DNA of 12,244 nucleotides from Actinomycetota bacterium. GTDB taxonomy: Bacteria > Actinomycetota > Thermoleophilia > Gaiellales > Gaiellaceae. How positions within the stretch are numbered: position 1 is the stretch's first letter; every line of letters starts with the position of its first letter. Positions 1 to 7,426 of the stretch are shown here, piece by piece. The position numbers and the translations under genes are program-made. The notes below the pieces were generated by a model. That model searched no databases and was not told the DNA's origin. It saw nothing but the letters and a program-made list of their open reading frames with translations. The stretch spans positions 1-12,244 of the forward strand of contig VAXT01000090.1 of the NCBI GenBank assembly GCA_005883245.1. The letters run 5' to 3'.

Positions 1-1327
1 CGACGCGCTCTTGTTCTCCCGTCGAGAGCCTCGAGACGCGCTGTTCGGCCAACTGCTCGAGCCCGACCAGCGCAAGCGTCTCCTGCGCCTGGCCGTTGTT
101 CCCGTTCGGGCTGCGCAGACCGAGGAAGAGCTCGACGTTCTCGCGGACGCTCAGGAACGGGACGAGCGGCGGCTCCTGGGCGACGAGCGCGAGCCGGTCC
201 CGGCGGAACGCCGCGCGGCCGGCACGGTCGAGCTCGTCGATCCGTTCGCCGAGGACGACAACCTCGCCGGCGCTCGGGAGGTCGAGCCCCGCCAGCAGGT
301 GCAGCAGTGTCGTCTTCCCCGAGCCCGACGGGCCGGTAACCACCGTTAGGAGGCCGGGGCGGATGGCCGCGCTCAGACCGGAGAGGATGGTTCGCTCGCC
401 CGTACGCTTGACGAGGTCGCGGAGCTCGATCGCGACGCCGTCGGTTGGTGCGGCCGGCGTCGGCTTCGGCGCTTCGGGCTCCGCTTCGGCGACGTCTTCC
501 GTGCCCTCGATCAGGACCGAGTGCTCCGCCAGCCTCGCTCTTGCGCGCGAGCCTATTCCGCCTCGGCGCAGCAGCTCCTCCGGCACGCGGAGCCAGCCGC
601 CGCGCGCGACGACGATCTCCTCGCTGTCGGGTTGCGCCCTGGCCTGCTCGGCGCTGACGCGGCCGTCGCGGATGTGGACGATGCGGTCGGCAATCGACGC
701 CGAGCCCGGATCGTGGCTGACGACGATCGCGGTCGTGCCCTGAGCTCGGGTGAGCTCGCCGATCAACTCGTAGACGACCGCGGCGTTCTTCGCGTCGAGC
801 TCGCCGGTCGGCTCGTCCGCGAGCAGGAGCTGCGGGCGATGTGCCAATGCTGCGCAGAGCGCGACCCGCTGCTGCTCGCCGCCGGAGAGCTCGTGCGGAT
901 AGGCGCCGGTCCGGTCCGCGAGCCCGACCTGGCCCAGGAGGTCGGCGGTTCGTCGGCGCTGCATGCGCGGCGACTCTCCGGCGAGGGCGAGCCGGAGCGA
1001 CACGAGCTCGCCTGCGGTGAGCTCCGGAGCGAGCGCCTGCGTGTAGCGCTGATCCGCATACCCGAGCCGGCGGCTGCGGTAGCGGTCGAGCCCACGGCCG
1101 CTCAGGCGGCGCAGGTCGACCCCCGCGACCCGCACCCGACCCGCGGAGGGCCGATCGAGCCCCGCGAGGATCCGGAGCAGCGTCGTCTTGCCGGAGCCGC
1201 TCGGCCCGAGCACGGCGACGACCTCCCCCTCGTGCACCGTGAGGCTGAGCCCCTGGAGCGCTGCGGCGGTCCCCTCGTCCGTCGCGTAGACGCGGAAGAC
1301 GTCCTCGACCTCGACTGCGGGCTTCAT
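1..1327 (-). CDS. ABC transporter ATP-binding protein with two fused ATPase domains (3' end outside window)
   Basis: The reading frame is open from ATG at 1327 to the window edge: 442 codons with no stop. It encodes two ABC ATPase domains in tandem. Domain 1 has Walker A GPSGSGKTT at residues 41-49, a Q-loop glutamine at 93, the signature LSGGEQQRV at 147-155, Walker B LLLADEP at 167-173 and the H-loop VSHD at 203-206. A linker of roughly 70 residues, rich in Ala, Glu and Pro around 278-295, leads to domain 2, with Walker A GPSGSGKTT at 332-340, Q-loop Q384 and the variant signature LSTGEQERV at 434-442, exactly at the edge. Domain 2 Walker B and H-loop lie outside. The signatures resemble the MacB/LolD/FtsE group. 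It starts on an ATGA overlap with the upstream FtsX-like permease, with GGAGG four bases before the ATG. It probably powers that permease from the cytoplasmic face. The substrate is unknown. Confidence 0.93.
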   Translation of the reverse strand, partial: MKPAVEVEDVFRVYATDEGTAAALQGLSLTVHEGEVVAVLGPSGSGKTTLLRILAGLDRPSAGRVRVAGVDLRRLSGRGLDRYRSRRLGYADQRYTQALAPELTAGELVSLRLALAGESPRMQRRRTADLLGQVGLADRTGAYPHELSGGEQQRVALCAALAHRPQLLLADEPTGELDAKNAAVVYELIGELTRAQGTTAIVVSHDPGSASIADRIVHIRDGRVSAEQARAQPDSEEIVVARGGWLRVPEELLRRGGIGSRARARLAEHSVLIEGTEDVAEAEPEAPKPTPAAPTDGVAIELRDLVKRTGERTILSGLSAAIRPGLLTVVTGPSGSGKTTLLHLLAGLDLPSAGEVVVLGERIDELDRAGRAAFRRDRLALVAQEPPLVPFLSVRENVELFLGLRSPNGNNGQAQETLALVGLEQLAEQRVSRLSTGEQERV

Positions 1328-4300
1328 GCGGCCTCCGCGATGGGCGTGGCGGTCTGCTCGCGGAAGGAGGCGCGCGTGAGCAGGCCGACGATTCCGAATG
1401 CGAGCGCGACGAACAGCGCGCAGCCGACCACGAGCACCGGCCAGTCGGGTGCGAGGACGAGCGGCGGCACCGGCTCGGTCGAATTCGCGCTCACGGCGAG
1501 CGCCTTCAGCACGACCGCGGCCAGCACTGCGCCAAGCGCCAGGCCGCCGACGAGCCCCGCGAGCAGCACTGCGCCCGCGCGCAGCCGGACCTGTCGTCTC
1601 AGCGCGCCCGGGCCCATGCCCTGCGTCTCGAGGTCGAACAGCTCACCCGTCTCGTCGCGGAGCTCGACGGCGACCGTGAGGGCGATGCCGACCAGTGACA
1701 GCGCGAGCGCGACCAGCCCCGCCGCTGCGAGGACGAGCAGCGAGCCTCGCGCCAGCGGGTCGGACCGGAGCTCCTGCTCGACTGCGCGCCGCGAGGTCAC
1801 CCGGACCGAGCTGGGAGCGTTCTGCATGAGCCTCGTCGTCAGGCCCGAGGCGCCCGAGACCCAGGCCTCGTCGGCCACGGCGGACCCCGGCACAGACGAG
1901 TTGAGCGCCGTCTCGAGCCGCGAGCGATCGAAGACGACGAAGTCGCCCGAGGTCGTGGGAAAGCGGCGTGCGGTCCCCGCGACGCGGACGTCCACCGAAG
2001 CGTTCCCGACGAAGACCGGGAGCGTGCCGTTTCCGACCGCGCGCGCGAGCGACGACGAGGCGAGGACCGGGATCGCGCCGTTGTCGGTCGGCTGTGCGGG
2101 CCGCAGCCGGAAGATCTGATCCTGGGTCAGCAGGTAGCGCAGCGCGAGCGATCGGGCGGTCGCCGCCGGAGGTCGTGTCCCTCTGGCGCCGACCCAGTTG
2201 CGGTAGTCGACCGGAAGCGTCTGTGTGCCCGAAGCGCCGGAGACCTCCGGCCGCCGAAGCCGGAGCACCCCGGCACGAAAGACCGCGAACGTCGGCGCCT
2301 TGCCGGTCTCCCGGTGCGCCGCGGTGAAGGCCTCGGCGCGCGAGAACTCGACCACGAGCCCGACGAGCAGGCCACCGCGCCCTGCGGCCGGGATCGGAGC
2401 GCGCGTCACGACCGGCTTGCCCGTGTTGATGGGCTCGCCGAGGTCGAGGACGAGGAACCGGCCGTTCGGCGTGCGGATGTTGGCGGAGAGGTGGATCGAG
2501 TCGCCGCGGATCGTGACCGGGAGCCTCAGCTCGCGCGCGTCTGCAGGGATCCGCGTGCCCTGGAGGCGCACCAGCGGCCCGCCGATGCGATCGGCGAGGG
2601 CCTTCCGGCTCTGGGATGCGAAGTCCCCGCGCCAGTGGAGCCGGGTCAGGTCGCTCGCGGGGAGGCCGAGCATGGTCACGGCGCGGCGGTTGAGCGAGGG
2701 CGCTTCTCCCTGGAGGTGGACGACCGGGACGGCGTTGAAGGCCGCCTGGTACGCCGAGCCGACCGGGGTCGCGTCGGACACGAACCTCGGGTCCTGCGTG
2801 ACCGTGTAGTCGAGCGGAACCTCGAACGCGGCGCGGTCGGCGTCGTTCCGGATCAGCGTCGACCGGTACGCGGAGGCGAAGAGGGCGAGCCCGACGCTGA
2901 CGCTCACGAAGACGATCGCGACGGTGGCCGTGCCAGGGGCCCGCGCGAGCGAGAGGAGAGCGAGCTTGACCGACAGCGAGCGTCCGGCCGCGGCCCGTTC
3001 ACAGGCGCGGAGCACCGGTTGCAGGAGGCGCGCGATCACCACAGCCGCCACGAGCGCGATCAGGCCGGGGAGCAGCAGGAGCATGATCCCGGTGCCCTCG
3101 CTCGAGGCGAGCGACTTCGCGTCCGCTCCCCCGACCGCGAACGCGACGAGCACCGCCACGAGGGCGCCCGCCGCGGCGACATCGGCGATCGAGACCGTCA
3201 ACCCGCCGATCGCGACCGCCCGCGCCCGCGAGCCCAGGTACAGGACGAGCGTCCCGAGCACGGCGACCGCGAGCATCAGCTCGACCGCAGTCGAGGAGGC
3301 GACCGACCGTGAGACCACGGCCCCGGCAGGACTGTCCGTCGCGTCCGCGAGCACCAGGGCGGCCGCGGCTCCGAGCAGCCAGCCGAGCAGCGTGGCCGGT
3401 ACGACGACGAGGGCCGCCTCCGCCAGTGCGGCCAGTCGCGTCTGCGTGCCCGTCGCTCCGAACGAGTCGAGCCGTCGCGCGCTCGCGCGGGCGGCTCGTC
3501 GCAGCCGCGTGGCTGCGAGGAGCACGAAAGCGAGAAGCAGGACGACTGCCTGGCCGCCGACGAGCAGGAGCCGCCGGGCGGCGATCCGCCCCTTCGCGCC
3601 GGCGGCGGCGAGCGCGACCGTGGGCGCGGTCAGGGAGAAGTTCGGTGAGCTCGCCTCAAGCTCGGTGCTCGTGCGGCCGATCCGCGCCTGGAAGGCGTCG
3701 ACGTCCCAGCCTCTGACGTCGTGCGGCGCAAGCGGGGCCACCCAGCCGTACGTGCGGAACGAATCTCTTAGTGTGGGCAGGCGGGCCAGGCCGTCGACAC
3801 TCGAGGCGAGCCGCAGCCGTCCACCCCGGGCCACGCTCTCGAAAAAGATTCCGACCGGGTTCCGGCGCAACGAGCCGCGGCCCGTGACCACGAAGCCGGG
3901 CGCCGCGGAACCACTCTTGCCGATCGCAACCACCTCGCAGCGGCCCGGCATGCACGACCGAGGAAGCCGGCCGGACGTGAGCGCGACGGCCCGGTCGAGC
4001 CCGTCAACCGCGCCCAGGCGGACGATCTGCTTGCCGAAGCGGGTGTCGCGGTAGAGCAGCACCGCGGTCGGCGTCCGCGTGCCCAGCGGTCGCAGGACGG
4101 CTCGCACCTGCCGGTCGAGAGCGGCGGCGCTGTCCGCCGGAATCGTGCTCACGCCGACCCAGGTCACGCGCACCGCGCGCTGGTCGGGAGGAAGCGCGGC
4201 GATCGCCCGGCCGACGGCGCGATCCTTGACGACGAGGCTCGCCGCAGAGATCGTGGCGAGCGCGCACGCGGCCAGCGCGACGCCGGCGCCCGCGAGGACG

Positions 4301-4392
4301 AAGGCGGCCGGGCGCGCGGTCACACGGCGGAAGCCGATCCGGATCGGAGCGGCCAGGCGGCGCATGGACGTGGCTGTGCGTTCCCTGAACAC
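1324..4392 (-). CDS. Large FtsX-like ABC transporter permease (1022 residues)
   Basis: This is a membrane subunit of a MacB/LolCE-type ABC system, which transduces ATPase work to an extracytoplasmic process rather than forming an ordinary channel. Residues 30-52 form a first membrane helix, followed by an extracytoplasmic domain to about 270. Hydrophobic helices lie near 275-295, 322-349, 370-387, 402-420, 436-455 and 488-508. A long second outer domain spans roughly 510-878. Helices near 883-908, 931-964 and 984-1008 end the protein in an FtsX-like module with a short Arg-rich cytoplasmic tail. The first outer domain has a close cysteine pair (C147, C152) that could form a disulfide. The start is taken as GTG at 4392, with an AT-rich TACTTT box just upstream; an in-frame ATG at 4365 (residue 10) is the alternative. 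It overlaps the fused ATPase gene by ATGA. Family assignment is firm; the substrate cannot be read. Confidence 0.88.
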   Translation of the reverse strand: MFRERTATSMRRLAAPIRIGFRRVTARPAAFVLAGAGVALAACALATISAASLVVKDRAVGRAIAALPPDQRAVRVTWVGVSTIPADSAAALDRQVRAVLRPLGTRTPTAVLLYRDTRFGKQIVRLGAVDGLDRAVALTSGRLPRSCMPGRCEVVAIGKSGSAAPGFVVTGRGSLRRNPVGIFFESVARGGRLRLASSVDGLARLPTLRDSFRTYGWVAPLAPHDVRGWDVDAFQARIGRTSTELEASSPNFSLTAPTVALAAAGAKGRIAARRLLLVGGQAVVLLLAFVLLAATRLRRAARASARRLDSFGATGTQTRLAALAEAALVVVPATLLGWLLGAAAALVLADATDSPAGAVVSRSVASSTAVELMLAVAVLGTLVLYLGSRARAVAIGGLTVSIADVAAAGALVAVLVAFAVGGADAKSLASSEGTGIMLLLLPGLIALVAAVVIARLLQPVLRACERAAAGRSLSVKLALLSLARAPGTATVAIVFVSVSVGLALFASAYRSTLIRNDADRAAFEVPLDYTVTQDPRFVSDATPVGSAYQAAFNAVPVVHLQGEAPSLNRRAVTMLGLPASDLTRLHWRGDFASQSRKALADRIGGPLVRLQGTRIPADARELRLPVTIRGDSIHLSANIRTPNGRFLVLDLGEPINTGKPVVTRAPIPAAGRGGLLVGLVVEFSRAEAFTAAHRETGKAPTFAVFRAGVLRLRRPEVSGASGTQTLPVDYRNWVGARGTRPPAATARSLALRYLLTQDQIFRLRPAQPTDNGAIPVLASSSLARAVGNGTLPVFVGNASVDVRVAGTARRFPTTSGDFVVFDRSRLETALNSSVPGSAVADEAWVSGASGLTTRLMQNAPSSVRVTSRRAVEQELRSDPLARGSLLVLAAAGLVALALSLVGIALTVAVELRDETGELFDLETQGMGPGALRRQVRLRAGAVLLAGLVGGLALGAVLAAVVLKALAVSANSTEPVPPLVLAPDWPVLVVGCALFVALAFGIVGLLTRASFREQTATPIAEAA

Positions 4393-4414
4393 CGGTAAAG
4401 TATTTTTGCAGGTG
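4390..4414. promoter_or_regulatory. Shared divergent promoter/operator candidate between the FtsX-like and CGNR genes
   Basis: Only 19 bases separate the two divergent GTG starts. The segment reads as an imperfect inverted repeat: left arm CACCGGTAAA (4390-4399), spacer GTATT, right arm TTTGCAGGTG (4405-4414), with 7 of 10 positions complementary. The outer triplets of the arms are the two start codons. The core is AT-rich in a very GC-rich region and offers a -10-like TATTTT (4401-4406) for the plus strand and TACTTT (4402-4397) for the minus strand, each 4-5 bases from its GTG. No clear -35 box and no Shine-Dalgarno sequence are visible, so leaderless transcripts from both sides are likely. 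Binding by the adjacent CGNR regulator is inference. Confidence 0.55.
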
Positions 4415-4975
4415 TCGAAGGCTCCACGCTATGACGTACCGAAAGCCGCTCCGCAGCCGCTGCGGATCGTGCAGTCGTTCGTCAACACGGTCGACCTCGA
4501 GAACAAGCGGGAATGGCTCGGCGACCCGCATGCTCTGGCGGCCTGGGCGCGGCAACGCTGCGTCGTGCCGGCGCGGACGAATTTCACGAGCCGCGACCTC
4601 GAGCGGGCGCTCGAGCTGCGCGAGGCGTTCCGCTCCCTGCTCGCGGCAAACCGTGACCGAAAGGCGGATGCGGCTGCGCTGGCCGTGCTCGCAGGCGCCG
4701 CGGACTCGGCGAACCTGTCCGTTGTCTTCGAGGACGGTGCGCCCACGCTTACGTCCCGCGCCGAGGGCATCGATCGCCTGCGCGGCGAGCTCGTCAGCGT
4801 GGCCGTGACCGCGATGCTCGACGGCAGCTGGGAGCGCCTGAAGGCGTGCCGCAACTGCCGCTGGGCGTTCTTCGACGAGTCGAAGAATCGCTCGGCCCAC
4901 TGGTGCTCGATGTCGCTCTGCGGCAACCGGCTCAAGACGAGGGCCTACCGGCGCAGGCAACGGTCGGCGCACTAG
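4412..4975 (+). CDS. CGNR zinc-finger transcriptional regulator (ABATE domain protein)
   Basis: This 187-residue protein matches the two-part layout of CGNR regulators: an N-terminal ABATE stress-response-like domain (about 15-135) and a C-terminal zinc finger. The finger is clear: C146-x2-C149 with W151, then SKN at 157-159, WC at 164-165 and the CGNR box at 170-173 followed by K175, Y179 and several arginines. The probable zinc ligands are C146, C149, C165 and C170. The family is thought to bind DNA through this finger. The frame stays open upstream to 4079, but that stretch is antisense to the permease and lacks family character. GTG at 4412 gives a normal N-terminus; TTG at 4406 is the other option. 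It is divergent from the FtsX-like/ABC operon and lies 9 bases upstream of the YHS permease, so it may control either or both. Confidence 0.88.
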   Translation: MSKAPRYDVPKAAPQPLRIVQSFVNTVDLENKREWLGDPHALAAWARQRCVVPARTNFTSRDLERALELREAFRSLLAANRDRKADAAALAVLAGAADSANLSVVFEDGAPTLTSRAEGIDRLRGELVSVAVTAMLDGSWERLKACRNCRWAFFDESKNRSAHWCSMSLCGNRLKTRAYRRRQRSAH

Positions 4976-4978
4976 GCT
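4973..4978 (+). promoter_or_regulatory. -10-like TAGGCT box in front of the YHS permease
   Basis: TAGGCT fits the TANNNT pattern and ends exactly six bases before the permease ATG at 4985, the placement expected for a leaderless transcript. It overlaps the TAG stop of the CGNR gene, so the TA is partly explained by the stop codon. There is no purine-rich ribosome-binding site in the 9-base gap. No -35 element is evident, so the evidence is weak. Confidence 0.35.
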
Positions 4979-4984
4979 CGGCAC

Positions 4985-6247
4985 ATGGACGTGCTGGGCT
5001 GGATCGGCGACGGGCTCTGGAACGCCTTCCGCATGGCGTGGGAGGTCGGCTGGGCGCTCATCCTCGGCTTCGCGTTCTCCGGGATCGTGCAGGCCTGGAT
5101 CCCGCGCTCGCGCATGCAAAGCGCCCTCGGCGCGCGCGACCTGCGGACCGTATCGCTGGCGACCGGGCTCGGAGCGGCCTCGTCGTCGTGCAGCTACGCG
5201 GCGGTCGCGATCGCGAAGTCGATGCTGCAGAAGGGCGCGAGCCTCGTCTCGGCGATGGCGTTCCAGTTCGCGTCCACGAACCTCGTCTTCGAGCTCGGGA
5301 TCGTGATGTGGATCTTCCTCGGCTGGGAGTTCACGCTTGCGGAGTTCGTCGGCGGGCTGCTCCTGATCGCCTTCATGTGGGCCGGGATCCGGCTCTTCGT
5401 CACACGCAGGCTCGAGGAGGAGGCGCGCAGGAATGCGCAGGAGGCGCAGACCGGGCACGAGCACCACTCGGCCGGCTCGGAGGGGCTCACCTGGCGCCGG
5501 CGGTTGACCTCGGTCGACGCTTGGACGGACGTCGCCCAGAACTTCCGCGGCGACTGGGAGATGCTCTGGAAGGAGATCGGGGCCGGGTTCCTGATTGCCG
5601 GTTTCGTCGCGCTGCTCCCGATGAGCTTCTTCAACGGGCTCTTCCTCACGGACGCGCCCGCCTGGATCCGGATCCCCGAGAACGTGATCGTCGGCCCGCT
5701 CGTCGCCGTGCTCTCGTTCGTGTGCTCGATCGGCAACGTGCCGCTGGCGGCGGTGCTGTGGGCGGGCGGGATCTCGTTCTCGGGCGTGATCGCATTCATC
5801 TATGCCGACCTGCTCGTGATCCCGATCCTGCTCATCTACCGCAAGTACTACGGGACGAGGATCGCGGTGCTCTTCTCATCGATCATGCTCGGCTCGATCG
5901 TCCTCGCGGCGCTTGTCGTGAGTGGCCTGTTCGGGCTCGCCGGGCTGATCCCGTCGAAGCGGCCGGCTGTGGATTCGATCACCGAGCGCGCGATCGGCTG
6001 GAACTACACGACGTTCCTGAACATCGTCTTCCTCGGGATCGCGGCGGTTCTGATCGGGTTGACGATGCGGCGTGGCACGCGCGACCCGGTGTGCGGGATG
6101 ACCGTCAATCGCGAGACCGCGCTGCGGAGCGAGTGGAACGGGACGACGTACTTCTTCTGCGGCCCCGGTTGCAAGGAGCGGTTCGAAGCCGACCCCGAGC
6201 GTTACCTGGGCTCCTCGCGCGAGCCCGAGCACGCGCATCAGCACTAG
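4985..6247 (+). CDS. DUF318/ArsP-type membrane permease with C-terminal YHS metal-binding domain
   Basis: This 420-residue protein has about eight or nine membrane helices in two similar halves. Each half has a cysteine-containing core: SSSCSYAA at 66-73 in the first and CSIGNVPLAA at 247-256 in the second, as expected for the PF03773 permease family, which includes ArsP exporters of organoarsenicals. A cytoplasmic-looking loop (about 139-190) is charged and contains HEHH (158-161). After the last helix (about 340-360) comes a YHS domain at 367-408: DPVCGM with C370, then YFFCGPGC with C392 and C396, and KERFEADPERYL. YHS domains are small metal-binding modules found on heavy-metal ATPases and related proteins. 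The C-terminus ends in a His-rich HAHQH. It follows the CGNR gene by 9 bases and probably shares its transcript. Metal or metalloid export is a reasonable inference; the actual ion is unknown. Confidence 0.87.
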   Translation: MDVLGWIGDGLWNAFRMAWEVGWALILGFAFSGIVQAWIPRSRMQSALGARDLRTVSLATGLGAASSSCSYAAVAIAKSMLQKGASLVSAMAFQFASTNLVFELGIVMWIFLGWEFTLAEFVGGLLLIAFMWAGIRLFVTRRLEEEARRNAQEAQTGHEHHSAGSEGLTWRRRLTSVDAWTDVAQNFRGDWEMLWKEIGAGFLIAGFVALLPMSFFNGLFLTDAPAWIRIPENVIVGPLVAVLSFVCSIGNVPLAAVLWAGGISFSGVIAFIYADLLVIPILLIYRKYYGTRIAVLFSSIMLGSIVLAALVVSGLFGLAGLIPSKRPAVDSITERAIGWNYTTFLNIVFLGIAAVLIGLTMRRGTRDPVCGMTVNRETALRSEWNGTTYFFCGPGCKERFEADPERYLGSSREPEHAHQH

Positions 6248-6654
6248 TCGCCAGGACGGTGACGCAGGCGCTTCGTTTGCGAGCGGCGGCGCTTCTGCTC
6301 GAGGCGCCGCTCGACCGCTGCCTTGCTCGGCTTCGTCGGGACGCGGCGGCGTTCGACTCTGAGCGCTTCGCGGAGCGCATCGGCGATCCGCTCGGTTGCG
6401 AGCTCGCGGTTTCGGGCCTGGCTGCGCTCGTCCTGGGCGATTGCCCGCAGCACCGGGCCTGCCTTGCGGATGACCCGGTGCTTTTGCCGGTCCGTGAGTG
6501 ACGACGACTCTTCGACGTCGAAGAGCGCCTCGACGCGCGTCTCCGACTTCTGCGCGTGCTGGCCCCCGGGGCCGCTCGAGCGCGAGTAGCGGAACCCGAT
6601 CTCCGAGAGAGGGATGGAGACAGACCGCGTGACGCGAATAGACTCGCGCTCCAT
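6244..6654 (-). CDS. arfB: Peptidyl-tRNA hydrolase ArfB (stalled-ribosome rescue)
   Basis: ArfB (YaeJ/ICT1 family) hydrolyses peptidyl-tRNA on ribosomes stalled at the end of a broken mRNA. This 136-residue protein has the catalytic GGQ at residues 30-32 within SSGPGGQHAQKSETRVE, and an arginine/lysine-rich tail from about 100 that includes TKPS and RRLEQKRRRSQTKR, matching the family's mRNA-channel tail. Length is normal for ArfB, and release-factor domains are absent, so it is not RF1 or RF2. The frame is open further upstream, but that part is antisense to the HAD gene. ATG at 6654 gives a family-like N-terminus and has AGGAG ten bases upstream; ATG at 6663 is the alternative, with the AGGAG almost touching it. 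Its stop shares CTAG (6244-6247) with the permease stop, and its start shares CATG (6652-6655) with the HAD start. Confidence 0.92.
   Translation of the reverse strand: MERESIRVTRSVSIPLSEIGFRYSRSSGPGGQHAQKSETRVEALFDVEESSSLTDRQKHRVIRKAGPVLRAIAQDERSQARNRELATERIADALREALRVERRRVPTKPSKAAVERRLEQKRRRSQTKRLRHRPGD
6639..6644 (+). promoter_or_regulatory. -10-like TAGACT box for the HAD-acpS-nnr-alr-cca operon
   Basis: TAGACT (TANNNT type) ends eight bases before the ATG at 6653, the first start of the five-gene operon. No Shine-Dalgarno sequence precedes that ATG, so a leaderless or near-leaderless transcript is plausible. The box lies inside the antisense 5' end of arfB. No -35 match was recognised. 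Confidence 0.4.
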
Positions 6655-7426
6655 GGCAGCCATTCTCCTGGACGTCGACGGCGTCTTCCACGTGTCGGGC
6701 CGGCCGATCGACGGAGTGGGCGAGGCGATCCGGCGTCTCCGCGACGACGGCCACCGGCTGCGCTTCGTCACCAACAGCACCACTCGCTCGCGTGCCGACC
6801 TGGCCGAGGACCTGCGCGCGCTCGGGGTCGAGCTCGAGGACGAGGAGCTGGAGACGACGCCCCGCGCGGCGGCGCGCACGCTCGCCGGCAAGCGTGTGCT
6901 GGCGTTGACCATGGCCGCGATCCGTCCGGAGCTCGAAGGCGTCAAGCTCGTCGGCGAGGAAGCGGACGCGGTACTGATCGGGGGCGCGGACGAGACCGAC
7001 GAGACGAATCGCGTGTTCAGCTACATGAACCTCGCTCGCGCGTTCGCCGAGCTGGAGGCGGGCGCCGAGCTCTTCTGCCTGCACAAGAACGCGTGGTGGC
7101 AGACGTCCCGCGGGCCGCTGCTCGACTCGGGCGCGTTCGTCGCGGGCCTGGAATACGCGGCGGGAGTCGAGGCGACGGTGCTGGGGAAACCGAGCCCTGC
7201 CTTCTTCGGCGCCGCGCTCGACGCGCTCGACGCGGATCCGGAGCGCACGTGGATGGTCGGCGACGACCTCGAGGCCGACATCGCCGGCGCCAAGAGCTGC
7301 GGTCTGAACACGATCCTCGTCCGCACCGGCAAGTTCCGCGAGAACGCCCTCGACGAGGCGCTCGTGAAGCCCGACGCAGTCGTCGACTCGATCGGCGACG
7401 TGCCCGACTATCTCGCTCAGCTCTAA
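6653..7426 (+). CDS. HAD superfamily IIA phosphatase, LHPP-like
   Basis: This 257-residue hydrolase has all four HAD motifs: LLDVDGV with nucleophile D7 and D9, the motif II threonine in FVTNST (T40), motif III lysine in LGKPS (K179), and motif IV GDDLEAD at 203-209. The substrate cap between motifs II and III (about 60-175) is of the IIA type seen in NagD, pyridoxal phosphatase and LHPP. Length and the ALFCLHKN-like cap segment are closest to the LHPP-like subgroup (TIGR01458 type), so it may act on small phosphorylated compounds or phospho-amino acids; the substrate is not determinable. ATG at 6653 puts motif I at the very N-terminus as usual. An upstream in-frame ATG at 6614 would add 13 residues antisense to arfB. 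It is the first gene of a coupled operon, and its TAA overlaps the acpS ATG (TAATG). Confidence 0.87.
   Translation: MAAILLDVDGVFHVSGRPIDGVGEAIRRLRDDGHRLRFVTNSTTRSRADLAEDLRALGVELEDEELETTPRAAARTLAGKRVLALTMAAIRPELEGVKLVGEEADAVLIGGADETDETNRVFSYMNLARAFAELEAGAELFCLHKNAWWQTSRGPLLDSGAFVAGLEYAAGVEATVLGKPSPAFFGAALDALDADPERTWMVGDDLEADIAGAKSCGLNTILVRTGKFRENALDEALVKPDAVVDSIGDVPDYLAQL

Noticed and set aside
521..2119. Plus-strand open frame (532 codons) opposite the ABC ATPase and permease.
   Set aside because: It crosses two firmly identified minus-strand genes and its translation has no domain-like features.
4079..4411. N-terminal extension of the CGNR regulator frame.
   Set aside because: The extension is antisense to the FtsX-like gene and Arg/Ala/Thr-rich; family members begin close to the ABATE domain, matching GTG 4412.
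4004..5467. Minus-strand open frame (487 codons) spanning the divergent promoter.
   Set aside because: It runs antisense through the CGNR gene and out of frame through the permease gene, both of which have strong motifs.
4846..6501. Plus-strand open frame (551 codons) overlapping the permease in another frame.
   Set aside because: The translation is an Arg/Ala/Pro-rich out-of-frame shadow; the permease frame has clear helices and a YHS domain.
6248..6643. Possible terminator between the permease and the HAD operon.
   Set aside because: This stretch is fully coding for arfB, and no stem followed by a T run was seen.
6655..6945. N-terminal extension of arfB to 233 residues.
   Set aside because: The extension is Ser/Arg-rich antisense sequence of the HAD gene; ArfB proteins are about 140 residues and the 6654 start has a good AGGAG.
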